Shown here: positions 8,567 to 17,054 of the stretch, in pieces
How the letters are laid out: the number at the start of each line of letters is the position of its first letter
Numbering within the stretch: position 1 is the first letter of the stretch
DNA from: Sutterella faecalis
GTDB taxonomy: Bacteria; Pseudomonadota; Gammaproteobacteria; Burkholderiales; Burkholderiaceae_F
Direction of reading: 5' to 3'
DNA: 64,000 bases
NCBI RefSeq assembly: GCF_006337085.1
Contig: NZ_CP040882.1
Span: 1,364,001-1,428,000 of the forward strand
The notes under the pieces: model-generated
The model's database searches: none
Told to the model about the DNA's origin: nothing
Seen by the model: the letters and a program-made list of their open reading frames with translations, nothing else
Translations under genes and position numbers: made by a program

Positions 8567-8765
8567 GTCGCTGGCTTCGATTGAGAAGCAGATCAAACTG
8601 ACTCAGCAGCGGTTGCTGAAGGTCAAAACACGTTACGAGAAGCTCGGGGTAAAGCTCATCGAACTCAACAAGGAAAAGACGCTGCGGCAGGCCGAAGTGA
8701 TTGCGGAAGCCATGGCTCGAAGCGGTAAGACCATGGAGGAACTCATGACCTTTTTAAGCCGCTGA
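8547..8765 (+). CDS. Small basic coiled-coil protein encoded in the IS1634-like element
   Basis: A 72-residue reading frame (MKMPKRKSLASIEKQIKLTQ...) starts inside the transposase 3' end and has its own GAGGAGGA ribosome-binding site; a second ATG is at 8553. The product is Lys/Arg-rich in the first half, predicted as a long helix (KQIKLTQQRLLKVKTRYEKL), and ends IAEAMARSGKTMEELMTFLS, which resembles the short C-terminal segments of H-NS-like DNA-binding proteins. The 20-nt overlap suggests coupled translation with the transposase. The function is unknown: a regulator or accessory factor for transposition is the simplest inference. The call as a real gene rests on the ribosome-binding site, the overlap and the position inside the inverted repeats. 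Confidence 0.6.
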   Translation: MKMPKRKSLASIEKQIKLTQQRLLKVKTRYEKLGVKLIELNKEKTLRQAEVIAEAMARSGKTMEELMTFLSR

Positions 8766-8793
8766 CTGACCGTCCGAAGTCGCGAGAGTAATA

Positions 8794-9038
8794 AACGGCT
8801 GGAAGTTCAGGCATATGCTCCGCTCGGCCTGAAGGCCGTGCTCGCTATTCCACGACCGCTTGACAGGAATAGGCTCAGTGCCTGAAGGCACCAGGCCAGC
8901 AATGCCGCCAGCTGCCGCTATAAGGCGCTCGACTAACTCACTGCCCGCAGCTTCGCTCCTGAGCTCGCGCGTTACCGTACTTGGAGCTTGACAAACGTGG
9001 GTGGTCCAGAGATTCGACTTGGGTTCCCGCTCCTCAAA
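8794..9038. other. Non-coding flank between IS element and cupin gene
   Basis: About 245 bp with no supported gene. It contains several short self-complementary GC-rich segments (for example around 8820-8840 and 8880-8900) but no T-run terminator; it may be debris from earlier insertions. Confidence 0.35.
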
Positions 9039-9560
9039 TCACTTGAGCTTTGCGTATTCGTCAGGATCCACCGGTTCCATCCAGGTTGTTCCCGCACCCG
9101 TCGACATGATGGAAAGATGCTGGAACCAGCCGCCATGCTGCGAGCCGTGCCAGTGCTTGACGTTTTCCGGGATCGTTACGGTTGTGCCGGGAAGAATTTC
9201 CTTCGGTTCCTCGCCCCAGATCTGATACCAGCCGCGGCCGGAGACGCCGACCAGCACCTGGCAGGACTTCTGATGCGTATGCCAGAAATTAACGACGCCC
9301 GGCGCAAAGGTTACGTTCGAGACGCCGAGCGACTGACCTGCGGGCGTGAGAGACGCAAGGAATGTTTGCCCGGTGAAGTATTTCGCGTAGCCGACATTTT
9401 CAACGCCGATGGGAAAGACCGTGCCGCCTGCTTCAAGGAGCGAGGCGGAAATCTCTTTGGCCTGAGCTTCCGAAGGCGCCTCGGGTTCCGCGGCGGCCGC
9501 TGCAGTACCGACAGTCAGGGCAATAGCCGCAGCGGAGAGTGTGAGGAGGATGTGCTTCAT
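9039..9560 (-). CDS. Exported cupin-domain protein
   Basis: A 173-residue protein starting MKHILLTLSAAAIALTVGTA, a clear Sec signal peptide with cleavage near AAAAA-EPE, followed by a single cupin barrel. Cupin motif 1 is visible as HTHQKSCQVLVGVSGRGWYQ (metal ligands likely the two His and the Gln/Glu position) and motif 2 as PGTTVTIPENVKHWHG. The pattern is closest to the small cupins that accompany or are fused to carboxymuconolactone-decarboxylase-like domains. The substrate is unknown. The start at 9558-9560 was chosen over an upstream in-frame extension to 9803 because the signal peptide begins here and GGAG lies about 8 nt upstream. It is divergent from the esterase gene, so the 255-bp spacer may carry control sites for both. 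Confidence 0.85.
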   Translation of the reverse strand: MKHILLTLSAAAIALTVGTAAAAAEPEAPSEAQAKEISASLLEAGGTVFPIGVENVGYAKYFTGQTFLASLTPAGQSLGVSNVTFAPGVVNFWHTHQKSCQVLVGVSGRGWYQIWGEEPKEILPGTTVTIPENVKHWHGSQHGGWFQHLSIMSTGAGTTWMEPVDPDEYAKLK

Positions 9561-9788
9561 GGTGGTGCTCCAGTAAGTCGTTCTAAAGATGCAGAAAAGC
9601 GCCTGCACTTCAGGTTCGAGCTTATTGAGACCCGTCAGCCGTTCTTTGCCGAACTCTCTTGCGGGCTTGCGGCTTTCGATCAAATTCATGGATTTCCGGA
9701 GACACTCCTGCAGTAGGTGCGCTTGAACTCCGGAACAGAAGACCTCATGGCAGCAGGCCAACCACCGTATACGCCATAATGATTTTCT

Positions 9789-9807
9789 GCGAATGAAAAT
9801 CATTTCT
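9789..9807 (+). promoter_or_regulatory. Fur-box-like operator before the esterase gene
   Basis: The 19-base site starting GCGAATGAAAATCATT matches the consensus GATAATGATAATCATTATC at 13 of 19 positions with an intact central ATGAxAATCAT core. It ends 8 bp before the esterase ATG, so a bound repressor would block transcription or initiation. This suggests iron-responsive control of the esterase and perhaps of the divergent cupin gene. Confidence 0.5.
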
Positions 9808-9815
9808 TATTTGTC

Positions 9816-10766
9816 ATGCGAAAACGCTCACTCTCCGCTGCGGCATTCTCTGCACTCCTTTCGGCTTCGCTGCTTGTCGCACAGCCTCTGGCTGCTGAAC
9901 CAGCCGGCTTTCCGGAATTTTCGCTTCAAGCAACGGACGCCGAACCGGTGCTTCTCGGGAGCGCTGCAACGATCCATTCCCGGATTCTTGATGAAGACCG
10001 AACCTTCCTCATGAGAGTGCCGCCCAAAGCAAAGAAGAGCTCTGAGGCTCCCGTCGACCTCACCGTCATCTACATTCTTGACGCCGAAAAGCATTTCGCT
10101 TCGGCCGCGGCTTCTGCCGCCTTCTTTGAAGCCTCGCGCATTTCTTCTCTCGGGCCCGCTGTCGTCGTCGGAATCGTCAGCACCGATCGGACGCGAGACT
10201 TTACGCCGACGGCGTCGAACGCCAGACGGGACGGCTCGATTGACGAGAAAGCGGCTCTGCTCGGCGGCGGTGCAGACAAATTTCTGGAGTTCCTCACGAC
10301 CGAACTTCGCGACGCGGCAGAAAAGCGCCTGCCTGCCGGAACGCGCGTCGTGCGCCGCATGCTGATCGGACACTCCTACGGCGGACTCTTCACGCTCCAT
10401 GCGCTCCTCACGCACCCGGAACGCTTTGACGCCTACGCAGCGCTCGATCCGAGCCTCTGGTGGGACCAGGGGAAGCTCGCAGAATTCGCCCGCCAGCATG
10501 GCGCAGCAGGCGCTCAGTCCCTCGCAAAGCCTCCGCAGCTTTACACCGCCTTTGCTTCAAAGCCGAGAAAGGAAAACACCTTCCACCTTTCCGAAGGAAA
10601 GCGCTTTCAGGAAGAAACCGCTGTCACGCTCGACAAAGAAGGGATCCGCACTCAAGTCCGCTTCTTCCCCGACGAAGTACACGGCACGGTTGCGCCGCCC
10701 GCCATCTTTGATGCGCTCAAGGTTCTTTTCCCGGCAGGGAACGTTCAGAAACCTTCGCCGCAGTGA
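9816..10766 (+). CDS. Exported alpha/beta-hydrolase esterase (IroE/Fes-like family)
   Basis: A 316-residue protein with an N-terminal signal sequence (MRKRSLSAAAFSALLSASLL, cleavage near PLAAEP) and an alpha/beta-hydrolase fold of the COG2819 type that includes the siderophore esterases IroE and BesA. The nucleophile elbow GHSYGG (Ser at about residue 191), an acidic residue in DPSLWWD and the late histidine in DEVHGTV form a plausible catalytic triad. The predicted site of action is the periplasm or outer face. The adjacent Fur-box-like site favours a role in releasing iron from siderophores, but no receptor or transporter gene lies next to it, so a general esterase function remains possible. 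It is convergent with the regulator gene, 31 bp apart. Confidence 0.8.
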   Translation: MRKRSLSAAAFSALLSASLLVAQPLAAEPAGFPEFSLQATDAEPVLLGSAATIHSRILDEDRTFLMRVPPKAKKSSEAPVDLTVIYILDAEKHFASAAASAAFFEASRISSLGPAVVVGIVSTDRTRDFTPTASNARRDGSIDEKAALLGGGADKFLEFLTTELRDAAEKRLPAGTRVVRRMLIGHSYGGLFTLHALLTHPERFDAYAALDPSLWWDQGKLAEFARQHGAAGAQSLAKPPQLYTAFASKPRKENTFHLSEGKRFQEETAVTLDKEGIRTQVRFFPDEVHGTVAPPAIFDALKVLFPAGNVQKPSPQ

Positions 10767-10797
10767 CGAACCTGACTATCGGGACGTTTCGGAGTGA

Positions 10798-11514
10798 TCA
10801 GGGAAGCGGATGCTGCGGCGCCCGGTTTTCAATCCAGTCGTCAACCGAGGCAAAAAGACACTCCGAAAAGAGAAGCGTCCGGCCTTCCCGACGCACTTCT
10901 CCCATCTGGATCCAGCGGCTCAGAATGCGCGACACGCTCACGCGATTCAGATTGACGAGCTCGCCGATCGTTGAAACCGGGAGTTCAAGAGGGAGCGCAT
11001 GCCAGCCGTCCTCGCGCGGGAGCGTCCCGGTGATCCGGCAGAGGGACTTTGCGTAGATGACGACGCGCTCCTGAGGCGGCCTCAGGAAGTTGGCCGCCAT
11101 GCCTTCAAGAAGCGACTCTTCCTTCGCAATGACGTTTCGGATCTCGAGCTTGGCGTATTCAGGTCGCTCCTCAATCGCAAGCGCAAGCACCTCGGGCGGA
11201 ATCGAGAGCACGCGGCTCTTCTTCAAAGCCCGCGTATAGACATTGCAGCGCGTGCGGATGCTTGCCGTCATGTCTCCCATAACGCGCCCCGGCAGAACAA
11301 TGGAGAGGATGTACGGCCTGTGATCAAGCGCTTCGGCCGCACAGTAGGCGCAGAGACCATCCTCGAGGAAGAAGAGCCGCTGCGATTCGCCGCCGCGCTT
11401 CAATACTTCTCCCTTATTGACCACGCGCAGAGTCCCGTGCTCGCGAAAGAGCTGAACGAAAGGCTCCGGTTCCGCGGGAAGGAAATACGGGTATGTGGTG
11501 AAGATCCTGCGCAT
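10798..11514 (-). CDS. Crp/Fnr-family transcriptional regulator
   Basis: A 238-residue protein with an N-terminal cyclic-nucleotide-binding-like beta-roll (about residues 15-120, containing KGEVLKRGGESQRLFFLEDG) and a C-terminal winged helix-turn-helix. The recognition-helix region is STIGELVNLNRVSVSRILSR at about residues 178-197, followed by the wing segment QMGEVRREGRTLLF. Fnr-type N-terminal cysteine clusters are absent, so it is unlikely to be an oxygen-sensing iron-sulfur Fnr; the effector is unknown. Target genes cannot be named. Convergent with the esterase gene. Confidence 0.85.
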   Translation of the reverse strand: MRRIFTTYPYFLPAEPEPFVQLFREHGTLRVVNKGEVLKRGGESQRLFFLEDGLCAYCAAEALDHRPYILSIVLPGRVMGDMTASIRTRCNVYTRALKKSRVLSIPPEVLALAIEERPEYAKLEIRNVIAKEESLLEGMAANFLRPPQERVVIYAKSLCRITGTLPREDGWHALPLELPVSTIGELVNLNRVSVSRILSRWIQMGEVRREGRTLLFSECLFASVDDWIENRAPQHPLP

Positions 11515-11617
11515 AATGGGATTGAGGAAGGCATTACATTCCCCATTATCCCATGATAACTATGAGAATTTAGATAGCAATATTCGTCATCATGTTCGAA
11601 CAAGCGACAGCAGAACT

Positions 11618-12040
11618 TCATGGATCATCATCCGATAGTCCTTTTGCTCGAATTGATTTTGTATTTTGATTCTGCAACACCCATGTCCGACAGGTAGTAA
11701 TGGACACTCCGGTTGCTTCCTCGATTTCCCGCCATGTAGCGCCTCGCCGGCGCATCGCACGAACGCGCGACTTTACGTCTTCACCGTAGCGGTACTGATT
11801 GACGGAAAGCTGCACCTTAAATTCTCCTGTCTTCCACTTGGCGTGCCAATCTCGCAAAGTGTTGGCTGAGAGATTCAGAATGCGCGAGGCCCGAACATAA
11901 CCCAGGCCGAGGTCGAAGAGTTCTAGTGCTGCAAGTCTCTTCTCGTCGGAGGCAAAGGCTGGGCGAATTCGTCCTTCTTTTTCGCGTGCCCTAAGCGACT
12001 CTTCCGCTGCACGCTTCGTTTTCGTATATGACGTCTTCAT
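11618..12040 (-). CDS. Orphan helix-turn-helix protein, transposase OrfA-like
   Basis: A 140-residue basic protein with two helix-turn-helix units: one in LGLGYVRASRILNLSANTLR (about residues 48-67) and one in GATWREIEEATGVSITTCRT (about 100-119). This arrangement resembles the DNA-binding first proteins of IS3/IS481-type elements or the N-terminal domain of other transposases. No catalytic partner or inverted repeats are visible next to it, so it is either a domesticated DNA-binding protein or an IS relic. It lies 3' of the autotransporter terminator on the same strand, with its ATG only about 23 bp from the T-run. No ribosome-binding site is obvious. Confidence 0.55.
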   Translation of the reverse strand: MKTSYTKTKRAAEESLRAREKEGRIRPAFASDEKRLAALELFDLGLGYVRASRILNLSANTLRDWHAKWKTGEFKVQLSVNQYRYGEDVKSRVRAMRRRGATWREIEEATGVSITTCRTWVLQNQNTKSIRAKGLSDDDP

Positions 12041-12061
12041 GAGAAATCACGGATCGAAAGC

Positions 12062-12104
12062 GAAAAAAAGCCCGTCTCCCGAAACTCTCTCAGGAAACGG
12101 GCTC
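12062..12104 (-). terminator. Rho-independent terminator of the autotransporter gene
   Basis: On the minus strand AGCCCGT (12103-12097) pairs with ACGGGCT (12075-12069), with extra pairing inside, followed by seven T residues. Between it and the stop codon is another perfect 11-bp hairpin (12172-12182 with 12188-12198) without a T-run. Confidence 0.8.
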
Positions 12105-12210
12105 TATCGAGAGGGTCGTCTGAAGCGGCGAACATCCGCAGATGTCCGCCGCATTCATTGCGACGCGTCTGCTGCCTCTGAAGGAACTTCAGAGGCAGAG
12201 CCATTCAGGC

Positions 12211-15200
12211 TTAGAACGCGTAGCGGACCTGAGCGTTGAACGAATTGTTCATGCGCTCGTCGGAACCGACGCCCAACTTGTAGCTGAGACCGAAGCCCCA
12301 GTCGCCGTTCGTAGCGTTGATGCCGAGGGTCGCCTGCACCGGGTTCGAATCGATCACGCGGACCGAAAGGTCGTCGGTGGCGGAGACGCCGTTGATGCCG
12401 AGCTTGAGGTCAGCATCCTTGTCGCCGAAGGTCGGAACGACCGAGAGGTCGAACTTCGGAGCAAGGGTCCAGCCGTTGGTTTCGAAGTCAGCCGAGAGGG
12501 CAACGCCGACAGGCATCTGGAAGATGTTCTGGTCATCGATGTCGGTCACATAGCCGGCTTCAAAGCCGTCGGTCGAGAGCTGGGTGTAACGGAGACCCAC
12601 GTGCGGAACGATGTTCACGGCGCCGGCCTTCGTGAGGACTTCACCGCGGACGCCGACCGTAAAGGCATCGGTATCCTGCGAGAACTTCCAGGCGTGGTTG
12701 TAGCCGTTGGCCGTCACGTCGTTCGAAGCGCTCATGTAGCCGATGTCGGCCGCAACGTTCCAGATGTCGGCGAAGGTCTTCGAGGCGTAGACCGAGAAGC
12801 CGACGAGGTCGGTATCGGTCGAAGCGGCAACGCCCGAGTTCTTGCTGTCCGTATCAGCGGTGCCGATCGTGAGAGCGGCGCCGAGGACGGCATTGCAGGA
12901 GAACTGGTAGTCGAGACCGAGGACGCCCGAGTAGATGTCAGAGCTGTAGCCCGCACCGTCAAAGAGCTTCTTGGCTTCGAACTTGCCGCCGTTCACATCG
13001 GCCCAGACGTTGACGCCCTGAGCACGCTGCGTGAGGATGCTGTTGCGCGTGGCAACCGTGTCAGCCATCTGGTTGACGGCATCCATCGTGAGCGTCTGAA
13101 CGCCGGTGGTCGCGCCGAGCGAGGCGACTTCATTGCCGATCTTCGTCACCTGAAGGTCCGTGAGGCCATTGAGCGCCTCATCCTGCAGGAGGTAGCTCAT
13201 GAAGGCTGCGGACGAAGAAGTCGGATTAGCCGTACCCTGCGTCACTGTCGCCTTCGCAAGACCCATGGTCTTGAGACCAGCAAGGCCCTGCATATCTTCG
13301 TCGGCCTTGAGCGCAACTTCGTATGTATTGGCGAGGGTCTCAGAAGCACCCAACGTCAGGATGCGGCCGTAGTCCATCATGAGGTCTGCAGTTCCAGCGC
13401 CGGTCACAGACGTTTCAGACGCATAGAACTTGTCGCCGACCTTGGTATTGGCAACGTAAACCACGCTGCCGGAGGCAAGCCTCAAGGCCTCATCAAAGAT
13501 CGCCGTCTTGCCCGTCACGTCGACATTCTTTGCGTCAACGAGGAGCATGGAACCAGCAGCAACGGAAACACCAGTCAGAGACGAAGTCTGCGTCGCCGCA
13601 CCCGTAGCCGCCAACGTGCCCGTCAGAGTCTCGTATCCAGTTTCCGTCTTGTTGGAAACATAAAGAACCGACTTGACGATGTTCTTGTCCTGATTGCTTT
13701 CCGCAGTCGTATCACCCAGGCTGTAGCCCGTACGATCGAAGAGCGTAGAAGCAGCCGCATTGTCCGTGGTACCCACAGAAACGATCGAACCGCGACCAGC
13801 TTCAACCGAAGCGCCGAAAGCAACCTTGCCGACGGCAACCGTCGAGGCTTCCGAAGTCAGGAGCTGACCATCCTTCCAGGCCGGATCCGCGAAAATCGAA
13901 CCGGAAACAAGTTCACCAGCAACAAGGCTACCGGCGGTTTCATTATCACCGACGGTCACAGCGCCAACGAGCTTGCCAACCGTAGTCGAGCCAAGGACTT
14001 CAGCGCCCGTTGCATTCAGCGTACCAGCGACGGAAAGGTTGCCAGTGACATAGAGATCTGCCACGGTGAGGTCGTAAGCCGTACCGCTGGCAGTCTTGCC
14101 CATCGTCATGGTGCCGTCGACATCCAGAGACCCGAGCACCGAAGTACCCTGAACATCTAGGGAGGCGGCTTCAGCGACAACCATGTCGCCAGCGCCATTT
14201 GAACCGCTTGCAAGCGCACCAATTTCAGCGCCATTGCCGGTCACGACCAGCATCGTGCCGCTGTCAAGCGTAGCGCCGGCAAGAGCGCCGCTGGCCGTCT
14301 GAACCAGCTTGCCGGTACCGTTGAGCTTGAGGGTATTCGAAACAACCAGAGACGTTGCCGTGTCGGAAAGCTTGGCGGCAGCATACGAACCAGCAAGAGC
14401 GCCGCTCACGCCGGTGACCGTCAGATCCTTCAGTTGATCGAGTTCAACACCGCCAAGGTTCTTGATCGAGTCGTAAGCGATTTCCGAGCCGGAAACCATG
14501 GTCGAAAGACCAGATACCCCGACATTGGCAAGCGAAACAAGACCCGTACCGGAAGTCCCGTTGAACTTCTGAGCAAGTTCCGCAATCTTAGTAACATCCA
14601 ACTCCCCAGCTTCAATGCCGGTGACGTTGACGATACCTTGATTATTGGTCAGACCAGTAAACCCAGAGGCAAGCGTTACACTGCCCGAAACGATTTTAAG
14701 ACCAACAGCTTCGGCGGAAACATTAAGCTCGCCATCACCAACGCTAAAGCTGCTACCCGAAGCGTTGGCGAGAGCCTTGCTGATCGTAAGCGTACCGCCG
14801 CTGACATTCATGTTCGCGCCGGAAACCAGCTTCAGGGTATCGATTCCAACAACGGCGTTGTCATCGATCGTAGCGGTAGATCCGGAAGCCATATCGAGGC
14901 CAGCAAGGGTCAGCTTGGCATCACCGTTAACCTCAACCGTGTGACCGCTATCTCCCTGCTGAGCCTGAACAGTGATCGTCCCGAAGGTATAGTCGCCAGC
15001 CGTGAAGGCAATATTCACAGCTCCCGACTGACCGCCAACACTCGCGTTCCCGGTGTAGTCCTTACCAGCGACCTGGAATTTGCCGCCTGCGAACGTAACA
15101 TCACCATCAGCAAACGCAATGCTGCCGGAGTTGACGACGCTTTCGTTCGTGATGTTGAAGACGCCGGTTTTGTTGATGGTCAGCGTGTCAAACTTGAGGT

Positions 15201-16824
15201 GACCTTCAAGGGCATTGGAATTATTCAGCACGAGAATCTGCGTATTCAGCGTACCTTCGACAGTAATCGAAGCGGCTTTAGCTACGCCTGTGTTGCTGAA
15301 CGTTGCACCTTCCTTGACAGTAAGAGTTTCAGTATTAAATACCGAGCTCTTACCTTCAGACCACTGACCACCGGAAGTCGTGAACTCACCTGCCTTCAGC
15401 GTGAGCGAAGTCACATCCATCTTGCCGGTATTGGAGGAAGCCTTGACGCCTTCAACGGTCAGATTACCGCCCGACACCGTACCCGCATTGACAAGAGTGC
15501 CGACAGTTGTGTTGCCGCCCGAAACCGTGTAGGTGCCGCTCGCCGCGACATTGAGCGTGCCGTCGACATCAAGCATGCCGGCTTCAGACTTCGTGAGGGT
15601 AGAACCCTTGCCGATCGTCACATCGCCGAGCACCGTCATCTTGGCGCCGGAGGCAACCGAAAATTCACCGTTGCCGGTCGTCGTCAGAGCGCCTGAAGCA
15701 GCAGCTCCGCTGGCTTCTACGTAACGATCCGTGTAATCCTTGGTGGTAAGCGTAACGCTCTGAATCGTCACGGTGGCGCCCGACTGCGCAACAACCTTCG
15801 TTCCTGCAGCAGAGTTGGCAGCAGAGCGATTGATGACGAGATCACCGACGTTGGCGGTAGCACCCGAGGCAACGGTCAGAACAGTCGCTTCCGTACCAGC
15901 GGTAGCGGAAGACGCAGCCGCGCCACTGGCCAGCTTATTGACTGCAGCCTGCGTCGTCACATCGACAGAACCGATGCCCGTTGCAAAATTGACGGTACCG
16001 GCATTCACGTTGATGGCGCCGACGAAGGATTCTGTCGAGCCATTCACATTGACGGTGCCTTTGCCGTTGAATTCAAGCGTATTGTTGCCATTGCCCGCGG
16101 CGATGGAGTCCAGACCCGCTTCAGCAGCACCGGTTTCGCCGATATTCACAACGCGGCGGTCAGCAGCATTGATCACAAGGGTGGAGTAGCCCTGAAGATA
16201 AGCAAAGCCGCCCATATCTTCATAACGATCTCCGAGAGCGGTTGCTCCGGGAACCAGAGTCGTACCCTGACCAGCCTTGTTGCCGGCATAGGTGACATCT
16301 TCTGTTGCATCAAGCGTCAGGGATGTAGTGCTACCACTCTGGGCCCAAAGGCGAATCGCACCGCCGAACCCTTCCGTCTGATTATTCGTAAAGGAAGCGT
16401 TCGTGAGGGTAATCGTCGAATTGTCAAGAGTAACCGCACCGCCCTTGCCGGCTGACTTATTGCCATTAAACGTCAGATTCTGGATCTGGATGGCCGTACT
16501 GCCGCCGGAAACCTTGCTGATGTAAAGTGCACCAAAATCCTTACCGGTTTCAGAAACGTAGCCTGAGAAGTCCTTGCCATTCCAAACCTTGGACCCCGAG
16601 GCCTCCTCGGCAGTGATCTCCTCGCTCGTTGTAACCGTGACCGTAGTTTTGGCAGTCTCAGTGGCATCAGCGGCAATAGCAGAGCCGGCAACACCAGCCA
16701 TCACGGCAGCGACAGCAGCCGCGACGACGGTCTTTACTGTCTTGCCCTGATAAGAAGAGGCCTTTTCGCTCGTCACGACTGTGCCGCGAGTAAGCGAGCG
16801 GGCCACCTTGAAAGTCTTATTCAT
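12211..16824 (-). CDS. Type V secretion autotransporter (large surface/adhesin-like protein)
   Basis: A 1537-residue autotransporter. The N-terminus (MNKTFKVARSLTRGTVVTSE) has the extended signal-peptide region typical of large autotransporters, followed by a hydrophobic core and cleavage near GSAIAADA. Residues about 55-1250 form a low-complexity Gly/Ala/Ser/Thr/Val-rich passenger with repeated short strand-turn units (VNAGTVNF, VTVGDNETAGS types), consistent with a beta-helix. From about residue 1270 (AQGVNVWADVNGGKFEAKKL) to the terminal Phe (VRYAF) is the outer-membrane beta-barrel. No protease or known enzyme motif was seen in the passenger, so adhesion or aggregation is the likely role. 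GGAG lies about 10 nt before the ATG. The leader carries a homopolymer tract and a hairpin, suggesting switchable expression. Confidence 0.92.
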   Translation of the reverse strand: MNKTFKVARSLTRGTVVTSEKASSYQGKTVKTVVAAAVAAVMAGVAGSAIAADATETAKTTVTVTTSEEITAEEASGSKVWNGKDFSGYVSETGKDFGALYISKVSGGSTAIQIQNLTFNGNKSAGKGGAVTLDNSTITLTNASFTNNQTEGFGGAIRLWAQSGSTTSLTLDATEDVTYAGNKAGQGTTLVPGATALGDRYEDMGGFAYLQGYSTLVINAADRRVVNIGETGAAEAGLDSIAAGNGNNTLEFNGKGTVNVNGSTESFVGAINVNAGTVNFATGIGSVDVTTQAAVNKLASGAAASSATAGTEATVLTVASGATANVGDLVINRSAANSAAGTKVVAQSGATVTIQSVTLTTKDYTDRYVEASGAAASGALTTTGNGEFSVASGAKMTVLGDVTIGKGSTLTKSEAGMLDVDGTLNVAASGTYTVSGGNTTVGTLVNAGTVSGGNLTVEGVKASSNTGKMDVTSLTLKAGEFTTSGGQWSEGKSSVFNTETLTVKEGATFSNTGVAKAASITVEGTLNTQILVLNNSNALEGHLKFDTLTINKTGVFNITNESVVNSGSIAFADGDVTFAGGKFQVAGKDYTGNASVGGQSGAVNIAFTAGDYTFGTITVQAQQGDSGHTVEVNGDAKLTLAGLDMASGSTATIDDNAVVGIDTLKLVSGANMNVSGGTLTISKALANASGSSFSVGDGELNVSAEAVGLKIVSGSVTLASGFTGLTNNQGIVNVTGIEAGELDVTKIAELAQKFNGTSGTGLVSLANVGVSGLSTMVSGSEIAYDSIKNLGGVELDQLKDLTVTGVSGALAGSYAAAKLSDTATSLVVSNTLKLNGTGKLVQTASGALAGATLDSGTMLVVTGNGAEIGALASGSNGAGDMVVAEAASLDVQGTSVLGSLDVDGTMTMGKTASGTAYDLTVADLYVTGNLSVAGTLNATGAEVLGSTTVGKLVGAVTVGDNETAGSLVAGELVSGSIFADPAWKDGQLLTSEASTVAVGKVAFGASVEAGRGSIVSVGTTDNAAASTLFDRTGYSLGDTTAESNQDKNIVKSVLYVSNKTETGYETLTGTLAATGAATQTSSLTGVSVAAGSMLLVDAKNVDVTGKTAIFDEALRLASGSVVYVANTKVGDKFYASETSVTGAGTADLMMDYGRILTLGASETLANTYEVALKADEDMQGLAGLKTMGLAKATVTQGTANPTSSSAAFMSYLLQDEALNGLTDLQVTKIGNEVASLGATTGVQTLTMDAVNQMADTVATRNSILTQRAQGVNVWADVNGGKFEAKKLFDGAGYSSDIYSGVLGLDYQFSCNAVLGAALTIGTADTDSKNSGVAASTDTDLVGFSVYASKTFADIWNVAADIGYMSASNDVTANGYNHAWKFSQDTDAFTVGVRGEVLTKAGAVNIVPHVGLRYTQLSTDGFEAGYVTDIDDQNIFQMPVGVALSADFETNGWTLAPKFDLSVVPTFGDKDADLKLGINGVSATDDLSVRVIDSNPVQATLGINATNGDWGFGLSYKLGVGSDERMNNSFNAQVRYAF

Positions 16825-16882
16825 TCTTTAAATCTCCAAGAGAGAATCTGTTTCTTCCTTTCCCTGAGTGGGTGCAGGAAAA

Positions 16883-16913
16883 GGATCAGCGTGCAAAAGC
16901 ACTTTGCTGATCC
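16883..16913 (-). promoter_or_regulatory. Leader hairpin before the autotransporter (attenuator-like)
   Basis: On the minus strand GGATCAGC pairs perfectly with GCTGATCC, and an inner GTGC/GCAC stem closes a TTTT loop; TTTTCC follows directly. It lies between the homopolymer tract and the ribosome-binding site. It could be a weak terminator/attenuator, a stability element, or the terminator of the upstream membrane-protein gene; only 58 bp remain before the ATG, leaving little room for a separate promoter downstream of it. Confidence 0.55.
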
Positions 16914-16930
16914 TAAGAATTTCCTCTGGA

Positions 16931-16942
16931 GGGGGGGGGGGG
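16931..16942 (-). repeat. Homopolymer tract (12 C on the coding strand) in the autotransporter leader
   Basis: Twelve consecutive G on the plus strand, read as C12 on the strand of the autotransporter, about 107 bp upstream of its ATG. A TATAAG hexamer lies 16 nt upstream of the tract on the coding strand, so the tract is in or just after a candidate promoter. Tracts of this length are prone to slipped-strand length change. Confidence 0.8.
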
Positions 16943-17054
16943 TAGAAACCCTTATATTTGAAAAATTGCCTTTGTTTTACCTACTGTTCTGAACATTACA
17001 AATATGGAGTAAAAACCCTATATTGCCATTGTTGGCAAGGAACCACGAGCAAAA

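Larger units (their letters stand above)
6790..8793 (+). mobile_element. IS1634-like insertion sequence
   Basis: The element is bounded by 12-bp inverted repeats: TATTACTCTCGC at 6790-6801 and its complement at 8782-8793. It carries a DDE transposase gene and a short second reading frame that overlaps it. Length of about 2.0 kb suits IS1634 elements. No obvious target duplication is seen. At the left end the repeat is preceded by CGAGAGTAATA, creating a 22-bp perfect palindrome (6779-6800), as if a right end of another copy abutted this left end. Confidence 0.75.

Noticed and set aside
12142..14160. 672-codon plus-strand frame opposite the autotransporter
   Set aside because: Antisense to the high-GC autotransporter gene; Arg/His/Val-rich composition typical of a shadow frame.
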